Origin: an uncultured Lachnospiraceae bacterium | Lineage (GTDB): Bacteria > Bacillota > Clostridia > Lachnospirales > Lachnospiraceae | Direction of reading: 5' to 3' | Assembly (NCBI GenBank): GCA_910577445.1 | Contig: CAJTMZ010000150.1 | Coordinates: forward strand, 1-5,045 | DNA: 5,045 nt | Part shown: positions 1 to 5,045 of the stretch, piece after piece | Numbering within the stretch: the first letter of the stretch is position 1 | How the letters are laid out: each line of letters starts with the position of its first letter | The notes under the pieces: model-generated | What the model saw: the letters and a program-made list of their open reading frames with translations, nothing else | Told to the model about the DNA's origin: nothing | The model's database searches: none | Program-made: the position numbers and the translations under genes

Positions 1-1
1 C

Positions 2-379
2 GATTATGATGAGAAAGCCTTTGAGATGGTCGGGCCCAACGCCCCGCAGGAAGTGAAGGATGCGTGGATGGATGCGGCGAAAGAAGTAAACGCGAATGGC
101 ATGGGAATCCGGGGCAACGGTATGATGAGCCACATATCGCAGATGATGGTGCAGCGGCTTAATAAACAGCTTAAGGGTGAAACGGAAAATTTTGACATCC
201 TTGGAAACACGGTGGACTCTGCGATTTCGGCAACGAAAAAGGCGCTGTATGATTTGGAGCATCCCGTAGTATATACGGCCAGGAGCATAGAGGTTCAGCA
301 GGCCCGCATTAAAGAAGGGGAATTTTACAGGGCGTTTTTGGAGAAGCTGGAGCAATTAAAAGCAAATAACAGAGGGTGA
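2..379 (+). CDS. 3' end of an uncharacterised protein (5'-truncated by window edge)
   Basis: The reading frame is open from base 2 and runs to a TGA at 377-379, so about 125 residues of the C-terminus are visible and the true start lies left of the window; the ATG at 26 is internal and has no ribosome binding site. The visible part is soluble and mostly helical. It has a Met-rich stretch (GNGMMSHISQMMVQRLN) after a Gly/Asn-rich turn, then a charged C-terminal helix ending in LEKLEQLKANNRG. There is no membrane segment or recognisable catalytic motif. I do not recognise the family. The next gene starts 7 bases after the stop, and its ribosome binding site overlaps this stop codon, so the two are almost certainly co-transcribed and probably translationally coupled. 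The product is therefore likely to work with the PPC-domain protein that follows, but its role is unknown. Confidence 0.8.
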   Translation, partial: DYDEKAFEMVGPNAPQEVKDAWMDAAKEVNANGMGIRGNGMMSHISQMMVQRLNKQLKGETENFDILGNTVDSAISATKKALYDLEHPVVYTARSIEVQQARIKEGEFYRAFLEKLEQLKANNRG

Positions 380-380
380 G
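371..380 (+). promoter_or_regulatory. Ribosome binding site overlapping the upstream stop codon
   Basis: The purine-rich AGAGGGTGAG contains the TGA stop of the upstream gene and lies 6 bases before the ATG at 387. Ribosomes ending the first gene would sit on the start signal of the second, a usual layout for translational coupling. It also supports 387 as the start. Confidence 0.6.
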
Positions 381-386
381 CTGGCA

Positions 387-1931
387 ATGGGGATAACTAA
401 TGTAAATGAACAAAGTTCCGCATGGGGAGCGGCTTTCAGGAACAAGCCAATATTCTTTATGACAGTAAAGGAGACAGAAGCGTTTTTTGATGGGAAGATG
501 CGCAGGAACATGGAGCTGCGGGAGGACACCTGCACACTGGGAAGCAATGATACTTACCGTAGACAGCATACCACTTATGAGGTTTCCGATAAGGACAAAG
601 GCAGCGCATTCCTGGACCTGAACTTTCTGATTAAGGATGAGACCAGCAGCCTGAAAGGGAATCTCAGCGATGATAAGGATGTGGATTTCTACCATTTCTC
701 TATCCCCTTTAACCGCACCGTCCAGAATTACTTTGGTGTTGAAGTCTGTATCGATATGCCGGAGGGCTGTGACTATGACCTTACTCTGTATGACGAGTAC
801 GGCAACCAGGTGGGGAAAGCAGAGTGGGATGGGAAAGGCCGGAAAACGCTGACCGTCCCTGACTGGGATACGCAGACGAATAAATACTGCATCAAAGTGG
901 AAAACGGAAACGGGAAGGAGATTTCCCTGGAGGATTATTATAACATCAGTTTCCATGTTACCGAAAATAAGGAGCATGAAAAGACCGATGCCATCAGGGA
1001 AGCGTTCGGGAATCTCCACGGCGCATATAGCCGGAAGGATGAAAACTGGCGGGAATACCTTGACAGGTATAATGCGGTTTTACGGGAGACGGAGCAGAAT
1101 TATATAAAAGAGACGGAGCGTCTCCACCAGAAACAGTTCGAGAGCCTGCCGGAAGAAAAGAAGTATAAGGGCGGGCGCACCGTGGAAGAACTGCTGCAGG
1201 ATATGGCGGAAGGTAAGGACTTAAGTGATGCGGAACTGGAATATGTTAAAATTTTTGCCAACCTGAAAGATTTTGAGAAAGCACAGCAGAAAGCAGAGCT
1301 GAAAAATGACTTTTCAGAGGATTTCGTAAAGGAACTGGAACAAAAGGGCGTCTCCCGCGATGACATAGAAGGGATGCGAATAGGGATTGGGAGCAACGGA
1401 GCTGTAACCGTGGACGGGATAGAGGACAGAGCCGTCCGGGAACAGGTGCAGAAACTGATAGATGAAAAGTATAGTGATAAGATGTACCAGTATTACATAG
1501 GGATTGCGGACAGTGTGGGGAACCTATCCTCCAATACATACCAGTATGCCACGGATGTGCAGGAAGTCCGGCGCTACCTGAAAGGGGTTACAGGGGAAGA
1601 TATTTCCTTGGAAAAACTTTATCTGACGCCCGACGGGAAGATTGGAGGGCTGCCGGACAAGGCGTCTGCTCTGATTAACAAGACAAAGGACAATGCAAGA
1701 ATAGAACGGATGAAGGATGCGCTGAAAAATATCATAGGGAATATCAGGATAAGCGGCGACTTGGGGATTCCCGATTTTACTTCACAGTTCCAGTTTAAGG
1801 ATGGGGCGTTCTTTGTGGCGGACAGCGGTTTTGCGGTGGATATAGGCGCGCTGGATGGCCGGCTTACACCACAGTCCTCCCCAAATATGTATTCCGATAT
1901 GTATAAATATCAGTTCAAGAAGGTTCTGTAA
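387..1931 (+). CDS. Uncharacterised protein with a PPC-like beta-sandwich domain and helical C-terminal region
   Basis: A 514-residue protein. Residues 1-70 are polar with no hydrophobic signal-peptide core. Residues about 70-192 resemble the bacterial pre-peptidase C-terminal (PPC) domain: GNLSDDKDVDFYHFSI (91-106) matches the family's G-x-L...D-x-D-x-F/Y-x-F strand, YDLTLYDEYGN (130-140) matches its 'DL-x-LYD-x-x-GN' strand, and YCIKVENGNG (167-176) matches the closing strand. Residues about 195-330 are highly charged and probably helical, coiled-coil-like in parts. Residues 311-373 contain a G-V-S-R-D-D-I ... G-x-V-T-V-D-G-I segment that looks like a small alpha/beta repeat. The C-terminus ends in a Tyr/Met-rich tail. 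No protease or other catalytic triad is seen. PPC domains usually sit at the ends of secreted proteases and are removed or bind substrate; here the domain is near the N-terminus of a protein with no visible export signal, which is unusual. The start at 387 is set by a ribosome binding site overlapping the previous stop. The domain call is from motif recognition only; the function is unknown. Confidence 0.85.
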   Translation: MGITNVNEQSSAWGAAFRNKPIFFMTVKETEAFFDGKMRRNMELREDTCTLGSNDTYRRQHTTYEVSDKDKGSAFLDLNFLIKDETSSLKGNLSDDKDVDFYHFSIPFNRTVQNYFGVEVCIDMPEGCDYDLTLYDEYGNQVGKAEWDGKGRKTLTVPDWDTQTNKYCIKVENGNGKEISLEDYYNISFHVTENKEHEKTDAIREAFGNLHGAYSRKDENWREYLDRYNAVLRETEQNYIKETERLHQKQFESLPEEKKYKGGRTVEELLQDMAEGKDLSDAELEYVKIFANLKDFEKAQQKAELKNDFSEDFVKELEQKGVSRDDIEGMRIGIGSNGAVTVDGIEDRAVREQVQKLIDEKYSDKMYQYYIGIADSVGNLSSNTYQYATDVQEVRRYLKGVTGEDISLEKLYLTPDGKIGGLPDKASALINKTKDNARIERMKDALKNIIGNIRISGDLGIPDFTSQFQFKDGAFFVADSGFAVDIGALDGRLTPQSSPNMYSDMYKYQFKKVL

Positions 1932-2059
1932 TATTGGAAGGGAAGAAACATAAAGGAGAAAGAAAGTATTTCACAGGCATTCCTGATGTTCCGGCAGATT
2001 GGAGAATCGGGGAGAGGAGATGCTTGGCAGGTGACATTTTTTGAAGGAGGATAAGAATT
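1932..2059 (+). other. Intergenic gap with an in-frame open stretch after the stop
   Basis: The 128 bases between the PPC-domain gene and the next gene hold no clear promoter or hairpin. The frame of the upstream gene stays open after its TAA for another 40 codons, to a TAA at 2052-2054. An AAAGGAGA ribosome-binding-like sequence (1952-1959) sits 8 bases before an ATT (1968), but no standard start codon is spaced correctly from it; the first in-frame ATG is at 1986. It may be a decayed small gene or chance. The strong GAAGGAGG at 2043-2050 serves the next gene. Confidence 0.35.
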
Positions 2060-2584
2060 ATGTCAACGGAGATTACAGGCAATTATGATAACTATGCGGC
2101 AAATTATGTCGATACTGCGAAAAAGCCGGGCAGCAAATCAACAAACAGCAAAGACAAGGTGCAGGCGTATTATGAACAGCTATGCAGGAAATTCCCCCAG
2201 ATAAATATTAATTCGAGCAGGGGCATTGCGGGCAGCAAAAATAATATTGTTTTGAATCTCTCTAATGACTGCCTGAAAAAAATGGCAAGGGAGCCGGGCT
2301 TTGCCAAAAAAATCGAAAATGACATAGCGGGTATACCGGCAGCCCATAAGCAGATGTTTGCCAGAGCAAAAAGTGACGGCCTTGAGATACATGGGTTTTC
2401 TGTGAGGATTAATGCAGATGGGAGTATGCAGTGTTCCTGTAGCGGTTCAACAAGGACCGGCGGCAAAAAACAAAGCGCATCCATACTGAATACGGAAAAA
2501 AGGCAAAAAGAAAGAGTAGAAGAAAAGCGCAGGGAGAGAAAAATTTTAGAAGAAAAAGAGATAAGCTTTGATATAAAGGCGTAG
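2060..2584 (+). CDS. Small uncharacterised protein, DUF6033-like
   Basis: A 174-residue soluble protein. The start is set by a strong GAAGGAGG (2043-2050), 9 bases before the ATG. The N-terminus (1-30) is rich in Tyr, Asn, Ser and Lys (ITGNYDNYAANYVDT) and probably disordered. A compact domain spans about 31-135: YYEQLCRKFPQININSS (37-53), then IVLNLSNDCLKKMAREPGFA (63-82), a helix, and a beta hairpin GFSVRINADGSMQCSCSGS (112-130). The last 30 residues (145-174) form a very charged Lys/Arg/Glu helix. The pattern 'YYE-x-L-x-x-x-FP', followed by a Leu-rich 'LS-x-D-x-L-x-x-MA' helix, recalls the DUF6033-type hypothetical proteins of Lachnospiraceae. That match is from memory and unverified. There is no signal peptide or membrane segment. 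It lies 128 bases after the PPC-domain gene on the same strand and probably belongs to the same unit. Function unknown. Confidence 0.8.
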   Translation: MSTEITGNYDNYAANYVDTAKKPGSKSTNSKDKVQAYYEQLCRKFPQININSSRGIAGSKNNIVLNLSNDCLKKMAREPGFAKKIENDIAGIPAAHKQMFARAKSDGLEIHGFSVRINADGSMQCSCSGSTRTGGKKQSASILNTEKRQKERVEEKRRERKILEEKEISFDIKA

Positions 2585-2635
2585 AGTTATTCCGCGGCAG
2601 ACGCATAAGGAAAATCAATAATACACAAACGATAA

Positions 2636-2681
2636 AAGGGAACCAAGCAGGGGTAGAGCCATACGCCTGTCTGGTTCCCTT
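2636..2681. terminator. Strong hairpin, possible terminator or structured RNA element
   Basis: Perfect 10-base arms AAGGGAACCA (2636-2645) and TGGTTCCCTT (2672-2681) enclose a second short stem: GCAGG (2647-2651) pairs with CCTGT (2666-2670), including one G-U pair, across an A-C mismatch. It lies 52 bases after the stop of the DUF6033-like gene, the expected place for a terminator of the left unit. On the + strand the stem is followed only by a short CCCTTGCTG, a poor U-tract. Read on the - strand, the stem is followed by TTTTATC, a better but short U-tract, although no - strand gene in the window would use it. The fold is clear; the terminator role is moderately supported. Confidence 0.5.
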
Positions 2682-2708
2682 GCTGCATATCGGTGCGGGA
2701 GACGGCAT

Positions 2709-2732
2709 GGAAATTTCGTTGAGTAAATTACC
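2709..2732. promoter_or_regulatory. Candidate operator: imperfect palindrome next to the -10 box
   Basis: GGAAATTT (2709-2716) and AAATTACC (2725-2732) are inverted copies with one mismatch, separated by 8 bases, giving a 24-base palindrome that ends one base before the TATAAT box. Size, symmetry and position fit a TetR-family dimer site that would block the promoter of the regulator's own operon. The assignment is an inference from position; no binding consensus for this regulator is known to me. Confidence 0.35.
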
Positions 2733-2733
2733 C

Positions 2734-2739
2734 TATAAT
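2734..2739 (+). promoter_or_regulatory. Probable -10 box of the tetR-oxidoreductase promoter
   Basis: A perfect TATAAT lies 56 bases before the tetR start. At the usual 17-base spacing the -35 position reads AAATTT, a poor match, and the nearer TTGAGT (2719-2724) is only 9 bases away, too close. The promoter would be weak or need help, or transcription could also enter from upstream. The following T-run (2739-2745) is consistent with an AT-rich initiation region. Confidence 0.45.
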
Positions 2740-2795
2740 TTTTTTGATGACTGTGCTAATGTTAAAAGGTACTTATCCACTGGAGGAGACGCCGT

Positions 2796-3374
2796 ATGAC
2801 AAGGAAAGAACAAAAGGAAGCCAGAAGAATACAAATTATTCAGGCTACATTGGATTTATTCGTGGAACGGGGATACTACGGAACCAAAACAAGCCAGATA
2901 TCCAGGAAGGCTGGAATCAGCGAAGGGCTGTTGTTCCATTATTTCCCCACAAAGGAAATTCTGCTGGAAGAACTGGTAAATATCGGTTTGGAAGGCATGC
3001 GTATGCCAATGCAGATTAAGGCAGAAAACGGTTTGGATTTTTTTTATCAATTTACAAAAATGTTGTTTTTACAAGTGGAAAAAAATACTTTTATTGCAAA
3101 AATGTTTGTATTTATGGGGTATGTGGCGCAGGCAGAGGACATACCGGAGAAGCTTCGCAGGCTGGCAGCTTCGGTAGACACCATTGCATTTTGCCAAAAC
3201 TGGGTGGAAGCAGGGCAGAAAGATGGAAGCATTCGCAGGGGAGATGTCCTGGCACTGTCAAATATGTATTGGTGCGCAATACATGGAATTATGGGACAGT
3301 TCGCTTTGCGTCCGGAAATTCCGCTGCCGGAACCGATATGGATAGTAGGTATGCTGAAAAATGACAAAAAATAA
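2796..3374 (+). CDS. TetR/AcrR-family transcriptional regulator
   Basis: A 192-residue protein of normal length for the TetR family. These act as cytoplasmic dimers that leave their operator when a small, often hydrophobic, ligand binds. The N-terminal DNA-binding domain is clear: helix 1 RRIQIIQATLDLFVERGYYGT (10-30), then TSQISRKAGISEGLLFHYFPTKEILLEEL (32-60), with the recognition helix around 42-50 and the family's hallmark HYFPTKEILL. Residues from about 80 onward form the helical ligand-binding and dimer domain, rich in Phe, Met and Trp (FYQFTKMLFLQ, MFVFMGYV, MYWCAIHGIMGQFAL), suggesting a hydrophobic pocket; the ligand is unknown. The start follows GGAGGAG (2782-2788) by 7 bases. A flavoenzyme gene begins 38 bases downstream with no terminator between, so the two form an operon and the enzyme is the likely regulatory target, along with the regulator itself. 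Confidence 0.95.
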   Translation: MTRKEQKEARRIQIIQATLDLFVERGYYGTKTSQISRKAGISEGLLFHYFPTKEILLEELVNIGLEGMRMPMQIKAENGLDFFYQFTKMLFLQVEKNTFIAKMFVFMGYVAQAEDIPEKLRRLAASVDTIAFCQNWVEAGQKDGSIRRGDVLALSNMYWCAIHGIMGQFALRPEIPLPEPIWIVGMLKNDKK

Positions 3375-3398
3375 ATTCAGTAGAAACTGTTTATTTAT
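3371..3398. repeat. Imperfect palindrome between tetR and the oxidoreductase gene
   Basis: ATAAAT (3371-3376) pairs with ATTTAT (3393-3398), and CAGT (3378-3381) with ACTG (3386-3389), around an AGAA loop, with a 1-by-3-base internal bulge. It spans the tetR stop codon and touches the TGGAGG ribosome binding site of the next gene. It could be a weak mRNA hairpin tuning translation or an additional regulator site; being AT-rich, chance is also possible. Confidence 0.25.
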
Positions 3399-3412
3399 GG
3401 AGGCAAATATTT

Positions 3413-4936
3413 ATGGACAAAAATAAAAAGAAAATCGTAATCGTAGGCGGCGGCATCGCCGGACTGTCGGCAGGAACTTATGGAAAGCTGGCAGGCTATG
3501 ACGTGGATATTTATGAAAAAAATCCCGTTGCCGGCGGGCAGTGCATGGGATGGAACCGGAAAGGCTGCCATATTGACAATTGTATTCATTGGCTTACCGG
3601 AACGAAAAAAGGGACGGCTCTGCGCAAAGTATGGGAAACGGTTGGAGCATTGGATGAACATATAGAATTTGCGGACGGTGACAGCTTTTATACGAGCATC
3701 ATGGGGGATTGGCAGGTAACACTGTGGAAGGATTTAGAGAGGACGAAGGCGGAACTTCTCGAATTGTCCCCTGAAGATGAAACGGAAATAAAAAAATTTA
3801 TGGAACATGTGAAATACGCAACTAAATGTGAGATACCGGCAGAAAAACCTATGGATGCCATGGGAATCGCTGATTATATCCGTATGGGTTCTTCAATGGC
3901 AGATATGCCAAAGGTGATGAAAGAATACGGCTCCATTGATTTGGCGGAGCTGTCCGCAAGGTTTAAACATCCCGCGTTGAAAGCGCTGTTTACCGATTAT
4001 CTACCCAAAGAATATGTTGCAAGTTCGTTTCTCGTTTCTTATGCCAGCGTTGCATCCGGTAACGGTGAAATTCCAACAGGCGGTTCTTTGGCAATGGTAA
4101 ACCGCATGGTAAAGCGATTTCGGCAGTTGGGCGGTAATTTATACTGCAATGCGCCGGTTTTCCGGATTTTGATAAAAAACAAAAAAGCAATAGGGATAGA
4201 AACGGCAGATAAAAAAACAGTATTGGCGGATTATGTAATTTCATCAGTGGATACGATGGAGATGTTTGGTAATTTAATCGGTAAAAAGTATATGGACGCT
4301 AAATGGCGGTCCTGCTATGCGGATAATGAAAAATATCCTCTTTTTAGCGCTGTTCAGGCAGCATTTGTGGTAGAGCGGGAAGCGTATAATGGGAAAGGAA
4401 CTATTTTCTTCGACTGCCTTCCTTTTGAAACAGGAGGAAAGAAAGTGAAGAGAATTTCAGTGAAAAGCTATGAATATGAACCTGAGTTTGCTCCGGCAGG
4501 AAAAACGGTACTTCAAGTAAATGTCCCGCAATTTGATAAGGAATACTTATACTGGAAAGGGCTGTCAAAGGAGGAATATGAGAGCCAGAAAAAGGCGGCG
4601 GTAAAGGCAATAGAGGAACGACTGCAGACGCAGTTCTCCGGCCTTAAGGGGCATATGGAATTTCTTGACTGCTGGACACCGATTACTTACGAACGGTACT
4701 GTAACGCATACCATGGAGCGTATATGGGATTCATTACGAAAAAAGGTGTAAAGTCTTTTCGTGTAAAAGGAATCGTAAAGGGGGTAAAAAACCTGTATAT
4801 TGCCAGCCAGTGGATTATGGCGCCGGGAGGACTGCCGGTAGCGGTAACGGCTGGAAAGTTTGCTGTGTGGCGGATTGCCCGAAAAGATAAAAGAATAATT
4901 CCGGACTACCTGCATTGTGAGGGCTCCTTTCAGTAA
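3413..4936 (+). CDS. FAD-dependent oxidoreductase, phytoene desaturase (CrtI/COG1233)-like
   Basis: A 507-residue flavoenzyme, the usual size for this superfamily of amine-oxidase-fold desaturases, isomerases and saturases. The N-terminal Rossmann fold has IVIVGGGIAGLSAG (8-21; G12-x-G14-x-x-G17) and an acidic residue, E35, after the second strand (DIYEK) to hold the ADP ribose. It is followed by the FAD-contacting GGQCMGWNRKGCHIDNCIHWLTG (41-63). A central PTGG (221-224) leads into a GGNLYCNAPVFRIL...ADYVISSVD stretch (240-280), typical of the family's second FAD-binding half. The C-terminal motif LYIASQWIMAPGGLPVAVTAGKFA (about 461-484) closes the FAD site. No signal peptide is present and the protein is probably cytoplasmic or peripherally membrane-associated. 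TGGAGG (3398-3403) lies 9 bases before the start. Relatives act on carotenoids, retinol or other hydrophobic polyenes, but no carotenoid gene is present here and the substrate is unknown. Pairing with a TetR regulator suggests induction by a hydrophobic or foreign compound. Confidence 0.92.
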   Translation: MDKNKKKIVIVGGGIAGLSAGTYGKLAGYDVDIYEKNPVAGGQCMGWNRKGCHIDNCIHWLTGTKKGTALRKVWETVGALDEHIEFADGDSFYTSIMGDWQVTLWKDLERTKAELLELSPEDETEIKKFMEHVKYATKCEIPAEKPMDAMGIADYIRMGSSMADMPKVMKEYGSIDLAELSARFKHPALKALFTDYLPKEYVASSFLVSYASVASGNGEIPTGGSLAMVNRMVKRFRQLGGNLYCNAPVFRILIKNKKAIGIETADKKTVLADYVISSVDTMEMFGNLIGKKYMDAKWRSCYADNEKYPLFSAVQAAFVVEREAYNGKGTIFFDCLPFETGGKKVKRISVKSYEYEPEFAPAGKTVLQVNVPQFDKEYLYWKGLSKEEYESQKKAAVKAIEERLQTQFSGLKGHMEFLDCWTPITYERYCNAYHGAYMGFITKKGVKSFRVKGIVKGVKNLYIASQWIMAPGGLPVAVTAGKFAVWRIARKDKRIIPDYLHCEGSFQ

Positions 4937-5045
4937 GACCAGCAGGGAACCATGAGCGGAAAAATCAGGCATATACTGAAAAATAAGATACAAAAGACAT
5001 AAAAAAACGATAACTGAAAGAAGCCGGGATTCAGAAAGGCGCTGG
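4937..5045 (+). other. 3' intergenic region without a convincing gene
   Basis: The 109 bases after the oxidoreductase stop hold no clear gene. A 16-codon ATG frame (4952-5002) encodes a basic peptide (MSGKIRHILKNKIQKT) in the same frame as the oxidoreductase, with only a weak AGCAGGGA before it. A weak 5-bp hairpin, CTGAA (5014-5018) with TTCAG (5030-5034), has no U-tract inside the window. A terminator or the next gene's leader may continue beyond the right edge. Confidence 0.4.

Noticed and set aside
309..1019. Long - strand open frame (236 codons) opposite the PPC-domain gene
   Set aside because: It lies antisense to a well-supported gene with its own ribosome binding site and domain motifs. 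Its protein is low in charged residues and Cys/Leu/Ile/Pro-rich, as antisense translations of such genes usually are.
2744..3019. + strand 91-codon open frame overlapping tetR
   Set aside because: It overlaps the tetR helix-turn-helix coding region in another frame, has no ribosome binding site, and its product has no domain; the tetR frame is clearly the coding one.
4565..4993. - strand 142-codon open frame over the oxidoreductase 3' end
   Set aside because: Antisense to the conserved C-terminal FAD motif of the flavoenzyme, with no ribosome binding site or recognisable domain.
4952..5002. 16-codon basic peptide frame after the oxidoreductase
   Set aside because: Too short to judge, weak ribosome binding site, and in frame with the upstream gene, so it is as likely to be a chance open stretch after the stop.
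1..5045. CRISPR array, tRNA, insertion sequence or integrase
   Set aside because: Reading both strands showed no regularly spaced repeats, no cloverleaf-like sequence, no terminal inverted repeats with target duplications and no transposase or recombinase motif.

Overview
The window looks like chromosomal DNA from a low-to-moderate GC Firmicute, most likely a gut-type Clostridia/Lachnospiraceae relative. This rests on the strong purine-rich Shine-Dalgarno sites before every start, the codon and amino-acid style, and the protein types present. It is an inference; there is no rRNA or marker gene to confirm it. All convincing genes are on the + strand, and no tRNA, rRNA, CRISPR array, insertion sequence or integrase is visible.

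The left half (about 1-2584) holds three uncharacterised genes. The first is the 3' end of a gene running in from the left edge. It is followed after 7 bases by a 514-residue protein carrying a bacterial pre-peptidase C-terminal (PPC)-like beta-sandwich domain and a long charged helical region. After a 128-base gap comes a 174-residue protein that resembles, from memory, the DUF6033-type hypothetical proteins of Lachnospiraceae. None of the visible N-termini has a Sec signal peptide, and no membrane segments are seen. The genes probably form one transcription unit of unknown function.

The middle (2585-2795) is a boundary. It contains a strong inverted repeat with perfect 10-bp arms (possible terminator or structured RNA), a consensus TATAAT box, and an imperfect palindrome beside that box that could be a repressor operator. 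A short open frame here ends by a 4-base ATGA overlap with the next gene.

The right half (2796-4936) is a two-gene unit: a TetR/AcrR-family repressor and, 38 bases downstream, a 507-residue FAD-dependent oxidoreductase of the phytoene desaturase/CrtI-like superfamily (COG1233 type). The likely logic is a repressor that senses a hydrophobic or xenobiotic ligand and controls itself and the flavoenzyme. The substrate cannot be read from sequence, and no carotenoid biosynthesis gene is nearby. The last 109 bases contain no convincing gene.

The least explained part is the left cluster, chiefly the PPC-like domain in a protein without an export signal. The rest is an ordinary regulator-enzyme pair.
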